Shown one piece after another: positions 1-5,711 of a stretch of 6,542 bases of DNA (the first letter of the stretch is position 1; every line of letters starts with the position of its first letter). The position numbers were made by a program, and so were the translations under genes. Under the pieces are notes generated by a model. That model made no database searches and was not told where the DNA came from. It worked only from the letters and a program-made list of their open reading frames with translations. Origin of the DNA: Parcubacteria group bacterium CG11_big_fil_rev_8_21_14_0_20_41_14 (GTDB lineage Bacteria; Patescibacteriota; Patescibacteriia; UBA2169); contig PCVT01000066.1 in the NCBI GenBank assembly GCA_002787075.1, positions 1 to 6,542 of the forward strand. Reading direction: 5' to 3'.

Positions 1-320
1 ACTTCTCGAGAGTTTTTATCAGTTTTGAAGCTAGGGCAAGTGCAACAGAAAGTACACAGCCGATGATTCGTCTTTGACGAAAACAGGCAATGGTGAAACC
101 GCGGTGTAAGAGACCACGCGTTTGCATGGCGACATGCAAAAAGAGGCAAACCCTGCTTTAGTGAAAGAGCAAATTTGGTAGCTCGTTACTACGGTCCATA
201 GCTTTATGCGAAGGATGGTTAGAATCATACAGCAATGCATGATCTAGATAGATGATTGCCACCGGCCCGCCGATTCGGCGGGCTGGACACAAAATTCGGC
301 TTATCGATTTGCCTGTCCAA
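1..320 (+). ncRNA. rnpB: RNase P RNA (bacterial type A), 5' end cut off by window edge
   Basis: This is the catalytic RNA of ribonuclease P, which removes 5' leaders from pre-tRNA. Seen in sequence: the conserved GUGCAACAGAAAGU block and ACAGCC (40-61); a GGUGAAAC...GGUGUAAGAG stretch (91-112); hairpin TTTGCATG-GCGA-CATGCAAA at 121-140, fitting P12 with a GNRA loop; a GGU at 217-219 in the place of the L15 element that pairs with tRNA CCA; a P18-like hairpin with a GCAA tetraloop (224-243); CUAGAUAGAUGAUUGCC (244-260); an 11-bp GC-rich hairpin (262-286) in the P19 place; and the 3' core ACACAAAAUUCGGCUUAU (287-304). The 5' P4 strand and everything before it (about 85 nt by comparison with the E. 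coli RNA) lie left of the window. The 3' end near 320 is estimated. It faces rnhA tail to tail. The family call is very safe; exact helix assignments are by eye. Confidence 0.95.
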
Positions 321-331
321 TGTAAGAGCGC

Positions 332-373
332 AAAAATAATCGGATAAACAATGGTTTAGCCGATTATTTTTTA
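332..373. terminator. Bidirectional intrinsic terminator between rnpB and rnhA
   Basis: Inverted repeat AATAATCGG (335-343) / CCGATTATT (360-368) pairs perfectly. It continues inward after one A/G mismatch with TAAAC (345-349) / GTTTA (354-358) and closes on the loop AATG (350-353). The stem is followed by six T on the + strand (367-372) and preceded by five A (332-336), which become a U-tract on the minus strand. It can therefore end both rnpB (+) and the minus-strand gene series. The rnhA stop codon (364-366) and its last two Lys codons lie inside the 3' arm and T-tract. Confidence 0.85.
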
Positions 374-762
374 TCCAGCGCGTCGTTAACTAACTCATCG
401 GCGCGCTTATTTTTTTCTCTTAAGACATGTTTTATTGACCACTTCTCAAACCAGCTTAACAAATTCCAAACCTTAACAAACAATGGCGCTAAGTCCTTAT
501 TTTTTACTTTATACTCCTGCTTTAATTGTTTCACGATTAACTCACTGTCCATGGCAATTTGCACTTCTTTCGCGCCCAAATTCCGTGCCTCTTCCAAAGC
601 GCGCACCAAAGCAGTATATTCTGCCTGATTATTCGTGGCTTTTCCAATATATTCGGAAATTTCTTTTTTGACTGCGCCTGATTCATCCGACAAAACAGCC
701 CCAATCCCAGCTGGTCCAGGATTTCCTCTTGATCCGCCGTCTGTGTGTATGATTAGTTTCAT
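364..762 (-). CDS. rnhA: Ribonuclease HI family protein
   Basis: This 132-residue protein cleaves the RNA strand of RNA-DNA hybrids (Okazaki primers, R-loops) in the cytoplasm. The whole protein is a single RNase H fold: TDGGSRGNPGPAG (7-19) opens the first strand, NNQAEYTAL (44-52) carries the second acid, MDSELIVKQL (71-80) the third, and REKNKRADELVNDAL (115-129) the fourth. The predicted metal-binding acids are Asp8, Glu48, Asp72 and Asp122, all present, with His112 near the flexible loop. The REKNKRAD pattern resembles the short RNase HI subgroup without an N-terminal hybrid-binding domain more than E. coli RnhA. ATG at 762 is the first start and directly precedes the MKLIIHTDGG strand. 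It begins 2 nt after the recJ stop with no clear ribosome binding site, so it is probably translated by coupling. Its 3' end overlaps the terminator stem. Confidence 0.95.
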   Translation of the reverse strand: MKLIIHTDGGSRGNPGPAGIGAVLSDESGAVKKEISEYIGKATNNQAEYTALVRALEEARNLGAKEVQIAMDSELIVKQLKQEYKVKNKDLAPLFVKVWNLLSWFEKWSIKHVLREKNKRADELVNDALDKK

Positions 763-764
763 AA

Positions 765-2498
765 TTATTTTGCTTTAATATCCACAATCTTCAAATCCAC
801 GCTTCTTTTTCCTTTCCAGGTATTCACTGCTACTTCATATACTATATCAACCAAATCACCTTCATTCAATATCGCGTCAAATTTCTCGCCAAAACCGAAA
901 GCAATCGCGGATAAAGACAGGCCATTTTGTCCAAAACGCAATTTCATGTGTTTTCCATCAGAGCCAACCAAAGAAACTGATTCAACACGCACACCAAAAG
1001 ACGCGAATTTTGGCGTGGGATTGCCAATGCCAAAAGGCGCTAAGGCCTCAATTCTCTCTGCAAAATCAAGCGTGATTTCATCAAAACATAATTCCATGTC
1101 CACGCTTATTCCTTTAACCAAGTCATTTTCTGACAACACACTATCCGCGATTTTATTCAAAGACGTTTTGAGTCCATCAAGAGCATCTTCGGATTTCAAA
1201 GTAAAACCGCACGCGCCCTCATGCCCGCCAAAGCGCGTTAAAAATTCTGATGATTTTTTCAAAGCATCAGTAATATTAAATCCTGGAATGCTTCTTCCAG
1301 ACCCAGTTAATCCTTTTTCAGCGCGTGCAATCACTAAAGATGGGCGATGAAACTTTTCAGTAATTCTACCACTTACCAATCCAACCACACCTGGTTGCCA
1401 ATTATCCCCAATAGCGATTAAAACTTTATTTGATTCAAGCTGTGTTTCAACTTGTTCAAGCGCCTCTTTTAGAATCCTGCTTGTCTCTGCCTGGCGGGTA
1501 GTATTTGTCATGTTCAATGTCGCGGAAAGCTCATTTGTAATTCCAGGATCTAGCGACTCCAAAAGATCATAAGCCGCGTTTGCGTGCTCAATCCTGCCTG
1601 CAGCGTTTAGGCGCGGGCCAATCAAAAAACCAATTTCATAAACTCCAAGAGGAGCGCCTGCTTTTCCCATTGCCGCTATAAGAGCCTGCAATCCAAGACG
1701 CTGAGTTTTATTTAAGACAATAAGCCCATATTTAACAAATACGCGATTCTCGCCCCGCAATTCCATCATATCAGCGACTGTCGCAATCGCGACTAAATCA
1801 AGCAACCATTTTTCATGTTTTTCACCCAAATCAAATTCGCGCGCTAATGCCTGAGCAACTTTGAACGCAACCCCGACAGCTGCCAAATTTTTGAATGGAT
1901 ATTTCTCTTTGGAAAGATGCGGATTCAAAAACGCGCACACATCCTGTGGCAATTCTGATGGCTCTTCATGATGATCGCAAATAATAACATCAAGTCCGCT
2001 TGAACGAGCGTGCGCCACTTCTTGCACATTGCTAGTGCCACAATCAACTGTGATAATAAGCTTTGCGCCTTGTTTTACGATATAATCAATTGCCGCGTTA
2101 TTCAATCCATATCCTTCTTTTTCACGATGCGGAATATATACATCAACATTTTCAATGCCAATCGCGCGCAAGGTCTCAACCAAAACAAGGGATGAGCACA
2201 CTCCATCCGCGTCATAATCTCCATATACAAATACTTTTTGTTGTTTTTCGCGCGCCTCACGGACTCTATCAACTAATTTCCGCATATCGCGGAATAAAAA
2301 CGGATCAAGCAAATCCTCATACTTCGGATTAAGAAACGCCTCAATCTGATGCATTACCCCCTCTGTGTCTCCCGCTTCATAAGGGGGAGAAGGTATGATG
2401 CCGCGATTCAAGAGCAATCGCAAAATAACCCGGTCAACTCCGGGATATTTTGCTAAAGTCTTGTCATCAATTTTTGAAAATATTTTCCAATTAAACAT
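765..2498 (-). CDS. recJ: Single-stranded-DNA-specific exonuclease RecJ
   Basis: RecJ degrades single-stranded DNA 5' to 3' in recombination, mismatch and base-excision repair. The 577-residue product is near the usual length. In order: DHH phosphoesterase domain with DYDADG (94-99), VDCGTS (151-156), DHHE (175-178) and ATVADMM (239-245); GPRLNAAGR (294-302); DHHA1 domain with SGRSIPGFNI (400-409) and GGHEGACGFT (424-433); then a RecJ OB fold starting near APFGIGNPTP (487-496). All metal-ligand motifs are intact. I place the start at ATG 2498, 8 bp inside the preceding gene; a TTG at 2540 would add 14 residues with no family resemblance. Residues about 36-47 look like an in-frame insertion encoded by a GC-rich palindrome. 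Two nt separate it from rnhA, a sensible partner in removing RNA primers and flaps. Confidence 0.95.
   Translation of the reverse strand: MFNWKIFSKIDDKTLAKYPGVDRVILRLLLNRGIIPSPPYEAGDTEGVMHQIEAFLNPKYEDLLDPFLFRDMRKLVDRVREAREKQQKVFVYGDYDADGVCSSLVLVETLRAIGIENVDVYIPHREKEGYGLNNAAIDYIVKQGAKLIITVDCGTSNVQEVAHARSSGLDVIICDHHEEPSELPQDVCAFLNPHLSKEKYPFKNLAAVGVAFKVAQALAREFDLGEKHEKWLLDLVAIATVADMMELRGENRVFVKYGLIVLNKTQRLGLQALIAAMGKAGAPLGVYEIGFLIGPRLNAAGRIEHANAAYDLLESLDPGITNELSATLNMTNTTRQAETSRILKEALEQVETQLESNKVLIAIGDNWQPGVVGLVSGRITEKFHRPSLVIARAEKGLTGSGRSIPGFNITDALKKSSEFLTRFGGHEGACGFTLKSEDALDGLKTSLNKIADSVLSENDLVKGISVDMELCFDEITLDFAERIEALAPFGIGNPTPKFASFGVRVESVSLVGSDGKHMKLRFGQNGLSLSAIAFGFGEKFDAILNEGDLVDIVYEVAVNTWKGKRSVDLKIVDIKAK
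2358..2393. repeat. Palindromic GC-rich element inside recJ, in frame
   Basis: Arms TCTCCCGCTT (2368-2377) and AAGGGGGAGA (2381-2390) pair with one mismatch around the loop CAT. CCT (2360-2362) can also pair with AGG (2391-2393) across a CTGTG bulge. The block encodes 12 residues (PSPPYEAGDTEG, RecJ 36-47) between NRGII and the FLNP motif, where RecJ proteins normally have a much shorter link. Its base composition differs from the rest of the gene: it contains the only run of five G that I find on the given strand. The boundaries are approximate. I infer insertion of a small palindromic repeat; no second copy is visible in this window. Confidence 0.5.
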
Positions 2499-3195
2499 TC
2501 TTTGTGGAAGATAATTTTTTGTACACAAAAGCCATTGCAATCATAGTAGTTGGAATAGTTAGGAATAATCCAATTCCCAGAGCCAGAGCGCCCGCGAGAT
2601 TGATGAGCATCATTAAGAGCCAAAACAGGATAAGATTCCAAACAGAGCCATTGGTCGCGGCCCAGGATGCTTTGAGCGCCTTAATAGGGCTTTTGTCCTT
2701 ATCCACGATATAGTATTGATAGAACTGAAGCCGAGTCGCGAAAATAATGCCAAACACGATTACAAGAATAAATCCAACACTGTCTGCTAATCCAGAAATT
2801 AAATTAAAACGAGACAGCACAAACAACAAAATATACCCAGATGCCACTATCAAGCTATACAGCAAAGTTGATAAAAAATAATCAACAATCTTATTTGCTT
2901 TCCCAAATAAATCCGCGAATACCGATTTCGCGTTGTTCGTAAATTTGAGCGCGATATGTATCAATCCGATTGAAATTACAAGCTGGATGACCCAAAATAC
3001 GATTCCCATGATAAAGAAAAACACAGTCACAATAGTTGGCAGCTCTACCTTGTCAAACGCGTCAAATATCAAAGCTGGGATATAAGAAACCGCCAGAATA
3101 AACAATATGAGACCAACAAAAAACCAAAAGTTTTTTTTCATTGTATTCCATCCAATTTTGATAGCTTGTTTTTTTAAAAATTTTTGTTGAGACAT
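2491..3195 (-). CDS. Polytopic membrane protein of unknown function (DUF975 / GPDPase-membrane-domain-like)
   Basis: A 234-residue integral membrane protein; function not known. Hydrophobic segments lie at about 24-45, 54-82, 105-127, 137-156, 185-205 and 205-225, giving roughly six helices. The amphipathic, basic N-terminus (KKQAIKIGWNTMKKNF) before the first helix, the YYIVDKDKSPIKALKASW stretch (161-178) after the fourth, and the glycine-rich GIGLFLTIP (207-215) before the last helix are the pattern seen in DUF975 and GPDPase-membrane-domain-like families. This resemblance is from memory of the pattern, not a search. ATG at 3195 starts 9 nt after the preceding stop, without a Shine-Dalgarno. 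Its last codons overlap the recJ start by 8 bp (ATGTTTAA), so recJ translation may depend on ribosomes finishing this gene. No enzymatic motif is visible; a scaffold or transport role cannot be decided. Confidence 0.75.
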   Translation of the reverse strand: MSQQKFLKKQAIKIGWNTMKKNFWFFVGLILFILAVSYIPALIFDAFDKVELPTIVTVFFFIMGIVFWVIQLVISIGLIHIALKFTNNAKSVFADLFGKANKIVDYFLSTLLYSLIVASGYILLFVLSRFNLISGLADSVGFILVIVFGIIFATRLQFYQYYIVDKDKSPIKALKASWAATNGSVWNLILFWLLMMLINLAGALALGIGLFLTIPTTMIAMAFVYKKLSSTKNV

Positions 3196-3204
3196 ATGTT
3201 TTTA

Positions 3205-3504
3205 TTATTTTTTATCTTTTGTATTTTCCAAAGAATCTGAATCTTCAGGATTCAAATTCAATCTCTCACGCAATTTATTTGTAGACCGACCAATTAAAAT
3301 CGTCACTACCACGATTATAATAGTCACCATAATCGCGTACATGAACTTCACCAGCAAGCTATCTGGCTTGCCAAATATGTTTATTTTCTTGAACAAATCC
3401 TGAATCGCGCTATTCCACGCGAGCGCCGCGACCAAGCCAAACGCGGCAGTTGCCAAAGTTGATATTTTTTGCAGAATTTCCAAGCGAAGGCGGTATTTAG
3501 ACAT
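3205..3504 (-). CDS. DUF5654-like small two-helix membrane protein
   Basis: A 99-residue protein of unknown function. Two membrane helices are clear: about 14-34 (containing AAFGLVAALAWNSAI) and 52-72 (MYAIMVTIIIVVVTILIG), joined by a short KKINIFGKPDS loop. A basic start (MSKYRLRLEI) and a charged tail (residues 73-99, ending NTKDKK) suggest both ends lie in the cytoplasm. The phrase FGLVAALAWN in helix 1 is what I recognise as the hallmark of DUF5654, a short family common in CPR bacteria and some archaea; this is recall, not a search. Start chosen at ATG 3504 rather than TTG 3528: AAAGGA lies 7 nt upstream, the only convincing Shine-Dalgarno in the window, and the ATG overlaps the pfkB-family stop by 8 bp (ATGTCTAA). 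The next gene, also a membrane protein, follows after 9 nt. Confidence 0.8.
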   Translation of the reverse strand: MSKYRLRLEILQKISTLATAAFGLVAALAWNSAIQDLFKKINIFGKPDSLLVKFMYAIMVTIIIVVVTILIGRSTNKLRERLNLNPEDSDSLENTKDKK

Positions 3505-4459
3505 ATAAAATTCCTTTCTGGGCTCCAATTTTTTGGATTACTGATTCAGCATTTTTAATTCCAAAATCCAAAGCCCCCTGAATATCATCACAATTTTTTA
3601 TCAAGCGCGCCACAAAGGCGCTCCCAAACGCGTCCCCAGCACCAGTAGGCTCAATAGCGCGGATTGATTTATCTGCTTTCGCGTGAATCATGCCAGAATC
3701 TGAATCTGAATAATAAGCCCCATTAATCCCATCGCTCACAATAACGCCCTTTGATCCTAAATCGCGTAGCGCGCTCAAAACAGAACCCATATCATCAAAC
3801 ACGCCAACTAAATCATATGCCTCATCCTTATTAACCAGAAAAATCTCGCATAATTTCATGTATTTTTTCAATTCGCTCGCGCCTGCCTTCAATTGCAGAG
3901 ATCCTGGATTCCACGCGATTTTTATATTTCGATCTCGCGCAACTGAAAAAATATCAGATAATTCCTTTTTCCAGTTTTTTCCAGACAAAGCAGTAAGATA
4001 ATACCATTTTGTTTTTTGCGCTAAACCATCTTTTTGATCAAAATTCAATAAATCAGACGCGCCACGCGCGACTAAAATTGTCCTGTCTTTCTTTTTTTCT
4101 CCTGATACTATTAAAGTAGAAAATCCAGTATGCGTTCCACTGTTTTGATGAACAAATTTCGCGCTGATTTTTTCTTTTTTTAGAACGCTTATAATCTCGC
4201 CTCCTGCTGTGTCGCAACCCACTGACAAAACTGATCCAACTTTTAACTTGGCGCGCGCGAATGTAACCGCCGTATTGATTCCTCCCCCTCCAACCGTGAT
4301 GCAGGAATCCTTAACATCAATTTTCGCGCCAAATTCAAGAGCAAGCAATTCTTTGCGCCTTGGATCGCAAGCAGGATTTTTAATCACAGGAGCGTCCTTT
4401 GGATCTAAAAACAAAAATATGTCCCGTACAGCTGATCCGATTGTTATTATATCAAACAT
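3497..4459 (-). CDS. PfkB-family (ribokinase superfamily) sugar or nucleoside kinase
   Basis: A 320-residue cytoplasmic kinase transferring phosphate from ATP to a sugar or nucleoside. The Rossmann-like start MFDIITIGSAVRDIF (1-15) fits the family. GGGGINTAVTFARA (57-70) is PfkB signature 1; NPGS (184-187) and NKDEA (210-214) are typical middle motifs; EPTGAGDAFGSAF (270-282) is signature 2, with the GAG anion hole (273-275) and Asp276 as catalytic base. The usual Asp at the head of signature 2 is Glu270 here. A charged segment of about 25 residues (28-51, with CDPRRKELLALEFG) lies between strands in the lid region, so the substrate cannot be read off: ribokinase, adenosine or guanosine kinase and fructokinase types all remain possible. 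ATG 4459 is chosen over an in-frame upstream start at 4543, whose extension overlaps the previous gene and has no family resemblance. It starts 1 nt after that gene's stop. Confidence 0.88.
   Translation of the reverse strand: MFDIITIGSAVRDIFLFLDPKDAPVIKNPACDPRRKELLALEFGAKIDVKDSCITVGGGGINTAVTFARAKLKVGSVLSVGCDTAGGEIISVLKKEKISAKFVHQNSGTHTGFSTLIVSGEKKKDRTILVARGASDLLNFDQKDGLAQKTKWYYLTALSGKNWKKELSDIFSVARDRNIKIAWNPGSLQLKAGASELKKYMKLCEIFLVNKDEAYDLVGVFDDMGSVLSALRDLGSKGVIVSDGINGAYYSDSDSGMIHAKADKSIRAIEPTGAGDAFGSAFVARLIKNCDDIQGALDFGIKNAESVIQKIGAQKGILYV
3512..3517 (-). promoter_or_regulatory. Shine-Dalgarno site AAAGGA of the DUF5654-like gene
   Basis: On the minus strand AAAGGA stands 7 nt before ATG 3504. 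It decides the start of the small membrane protein over the TTG at 3528. It lies within the last codons of the PfkB-family kinase gene. No other gene here has a comparable site. Confidence 0.7.
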
Positions 4460-4460
4460 A

Positions 4461-5675
4461 TTATTTTTTATTTTTCGGCAATATTCTCTGCAAAGGACCT
4501 TGGTATATGAGATATCCAGCCAAAGAAACAGCAAACGCGCCAAGAAGAATTATCAAGGCCAATATTGATGGGTTGCCTATATTCCAAAATCCAATAATAA
4601 TTTTTTCTTGCGCCTGCCCAAGCCCGCCAACTCCATCGCTTACTGATAAGCTCACAATATATTCTCCTGATCCTGGAAACTTATGCGCTATATCTTTTGT
4701 TTGATCAAATTTGCCATCTCCAAAATCCCATAAATACAAAAATGATTCATTACCTCCTAAAGCGTCAAATTGGAATTCATTCCAATTTATTCTACTTTTG
4801 GCAATCATAACATCAAGCGCGTAATCTGCTTCTGATTGATCTGGAAAAGTATATTCTACTGGCTCAATCGCGTATTCTGACTCTGGCTCGCTTACTGGCT
4901 CTGGCTCTGGTTCTGGAGTTTGTGTTTGCTCAGAAGGTTTAGGCGCTACATATGGCTCTGGCTCTTGAACAGGCGCTTGAGCTGGTTCTGGTTCAGAAAC
5001 TGGGCTAGACACCTCTTTGCCTGTAATATTTGGATTAAAAGGAGCAGGATCGTCTCCATTTAAAACCCCGTCATTGTCATTATCTTCATCCGCGTTATTG
5101 CCTATTCCATCTCCATCATTATCGTATTTTTCATTTGGATCTAAAGGAAACTGGTCTACTCCATCACCAGCGCCATCTCCATCTGTGTCTATTCTTGTCG
5201 GATCAGTGCCTTGGGACAATTCAACTCCGTCATCAACTCCGTCATTGTCATCATCCCAGTCATCTGCGTTGTATTGACCGTCTCCGTCTGTATCTAGGTC
5301 AACAATAAAATCATTAATCACAACGCTGTTATTTTCAAGCGTGGCATCAGCTGGCTCTATGTCCACAATGTCAACTTTTATATTATAGTATCCTTCCATT
5401 GGCGCCCAATCAATAAAAACCGCGTCATTCTTATACGCGAGAACTGATACTGGCTGTTCTCCTATTTTCACGTTATCAATAAAAAATCTAACATTAGCTC
5501 GAGCGTCATGCTGGGATGTGTTAGAAACCGTGACATAAATTCTGATAATTTCTCCTGCCAAGGGCTTTGGAGATGAAAAAACAATATCATCAAGCTGAAC
5601 TGACAAATCAGCAGCTAAAGCCGCAACTGGTAGAAAAATAATAAGTGCGCATGCGAAAAAAATCCTTCTCATCAT
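4461..5675 (-). CDS. Secreted, membrane-anchored protein with Ig-like, thrombospondin type 3 and PKD domains
   Basis: A 404-residue surface protein, probably adhesive or structural. It has a Sec signal peptide (MRRIFF basic start, hydrophobic core, AxA-type cleavage near 21). A CARDB/Ig-like beta domain follows (about 24-125). Next come about five aspartate-rich thrombospondin type 3 calcium loops (127-210, such as DTDGDGQYNADD, DDDNDGVDDG, DTDGDGAGDG, DNDGDGIGNN). A Pro-Glu-rich stalk (223-275) leads to a PKD domain (about 285-362) with WDFGDG (316-321) and the closing HKFPGSGEYIVSLSVSDG (331-348). It ends with one membrane helix (about 368-391) and a basic tail (KNKK). The topology is therefore outside-facing with a C-terminal anchor, and no sorting motif is visible. 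ATG 5675 gives the best signal peptide; a second ATG follows directly. There is no Shine-Dalgarno; the start sits at the predicted transcription start of its own promoter. The substrate or partner is unknown. Confidence 0.85.
   Translation of the reverse strand: MMRRIFFACALIIFLPVAALAADLSVQLDDIVFSSPKPLAGEIIRIYVTVSNTSQHDARANVRFFIDNVKIGEQPVSVLAYKNDAVFIDWAPMEGYYNIKVDIVDIEPADATLENNSVVINDFIVDLDTDGDGQYNADDWDDDNDGVDDGVELSQGTDPTRIDTDGDGAGDGVDQFPLDPNEKYDNDGDGIGNNADEDNDNDGVLNGDDPAPFNPNITGKEVSSPVSEPEPAQAPVQEPEPYVAPKPSEQTQTPEPEPEPVSEPESEYAIEPVEYTFPDQSEADYALDVMIAKSRINWNEFQFDALGGNESFLYLWDFGDGKFDQTKDIAHKFPGSGEYIVSLSVSDGVGGLGQAQEKIIIGFWNIGNPSILALIILLGAFAVSLAGYLIYQGPLQRILPKNKK
4878..4916 (-). repeat. Low-complexity Pro-Glu codon repeat in the stalk
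   Basis: Near-identical GAR-CCA codon pairs (GAACCAGAGCCAGAGCC and a second GAGCCAGAG) encode PEPEPEPVSEPE at residues 254-265. This is the densest part of a Pro-Glu-rich stalk spanning residues 223-275. Such a tract is liable to length change by slippage and acts as an extended, negatively charged spacer between the calcium repeats and the PKD domain. Confidence 0.6.
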
Positions 5676-5682
5676 ATGACTT

Positions 5683-5711
5683 ATTATACTACATTATGAT
5701 TTATTCAACAA
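5683..5711 (-). promoter_or_regulatory. Candidate sigma-70 promoter, likely giving a leaderless mRNA
   Basis: On the minus strand TTGTTG (5711-5706) and a perfect TATAAT (5688-5683) are separated by 17 nt. The -35 hexamer matches the consensus at three of six positions and overlaps the last codons of the cyclophilin gene. Seven nt separate the -10 box from ATG 5675, so the expected start of transcription is at or next to the start codon. No Shine-Dalgarno precedes that ATG, which agrees with a leaderless transcript. Confidence 0.5.

Noticed and set aside
31..240. Minus-strand open frame of 69 codons
   Set aside because: It lies within the RNase P RNA gene on the opposite strand and has no protein-family features.
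946..1350. Plus-strand open frame of 134 codons
   Set aside because: It is antisense to the RecJ coding region, whose DHHA1 and OB motifs account for this sequence; it has no start signal or recognisable domain.
2010..2332. Two overlapping plus-strand open frames
   Set aside because: They are antisense shadows of the RecJ DHH domain.
2499..2540. TTG start at 2540 for RecJ
   Set aside because: It would overlap the upstream gene by 50 bp and add residues unlike any RecJ; ATG 2498 fits the family and the 8-bp overlap pattern.
4460..4543. Upstream in-frame start for the PfkB kinase
   Set aside because: The extra 28 residues are read from the end of the PKD gene and do not resemble a kinase N-terminus.
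4209..4704. Two overlapping plus-strand open frames
   Set aside because: They are antisense to the kinase and the PKD protein; composition follows from the minus-strand codons.
5017..5277. Plus-strand Ser/Pro-rich open frame
   Set aside because: It is the reverse complement of Asp/Gly-rich calcium repeats, which yields a Ser/Pro-rich artefact.
5031..5300. Possible DNA tandem repeat or CRISPR-like array
   Set aside because: The repetition is at the level of Asp-Gly calcium loops, with unequal spacing and diverged DNA; there are no conserved repeats with spacers.
5676..5700. Terminator in the gap after the cyclophilin gene
   Set aside because: The 25-nt AT-rich gap has no stable hairpin followed by a T-tract; the promoter reading explains it better.
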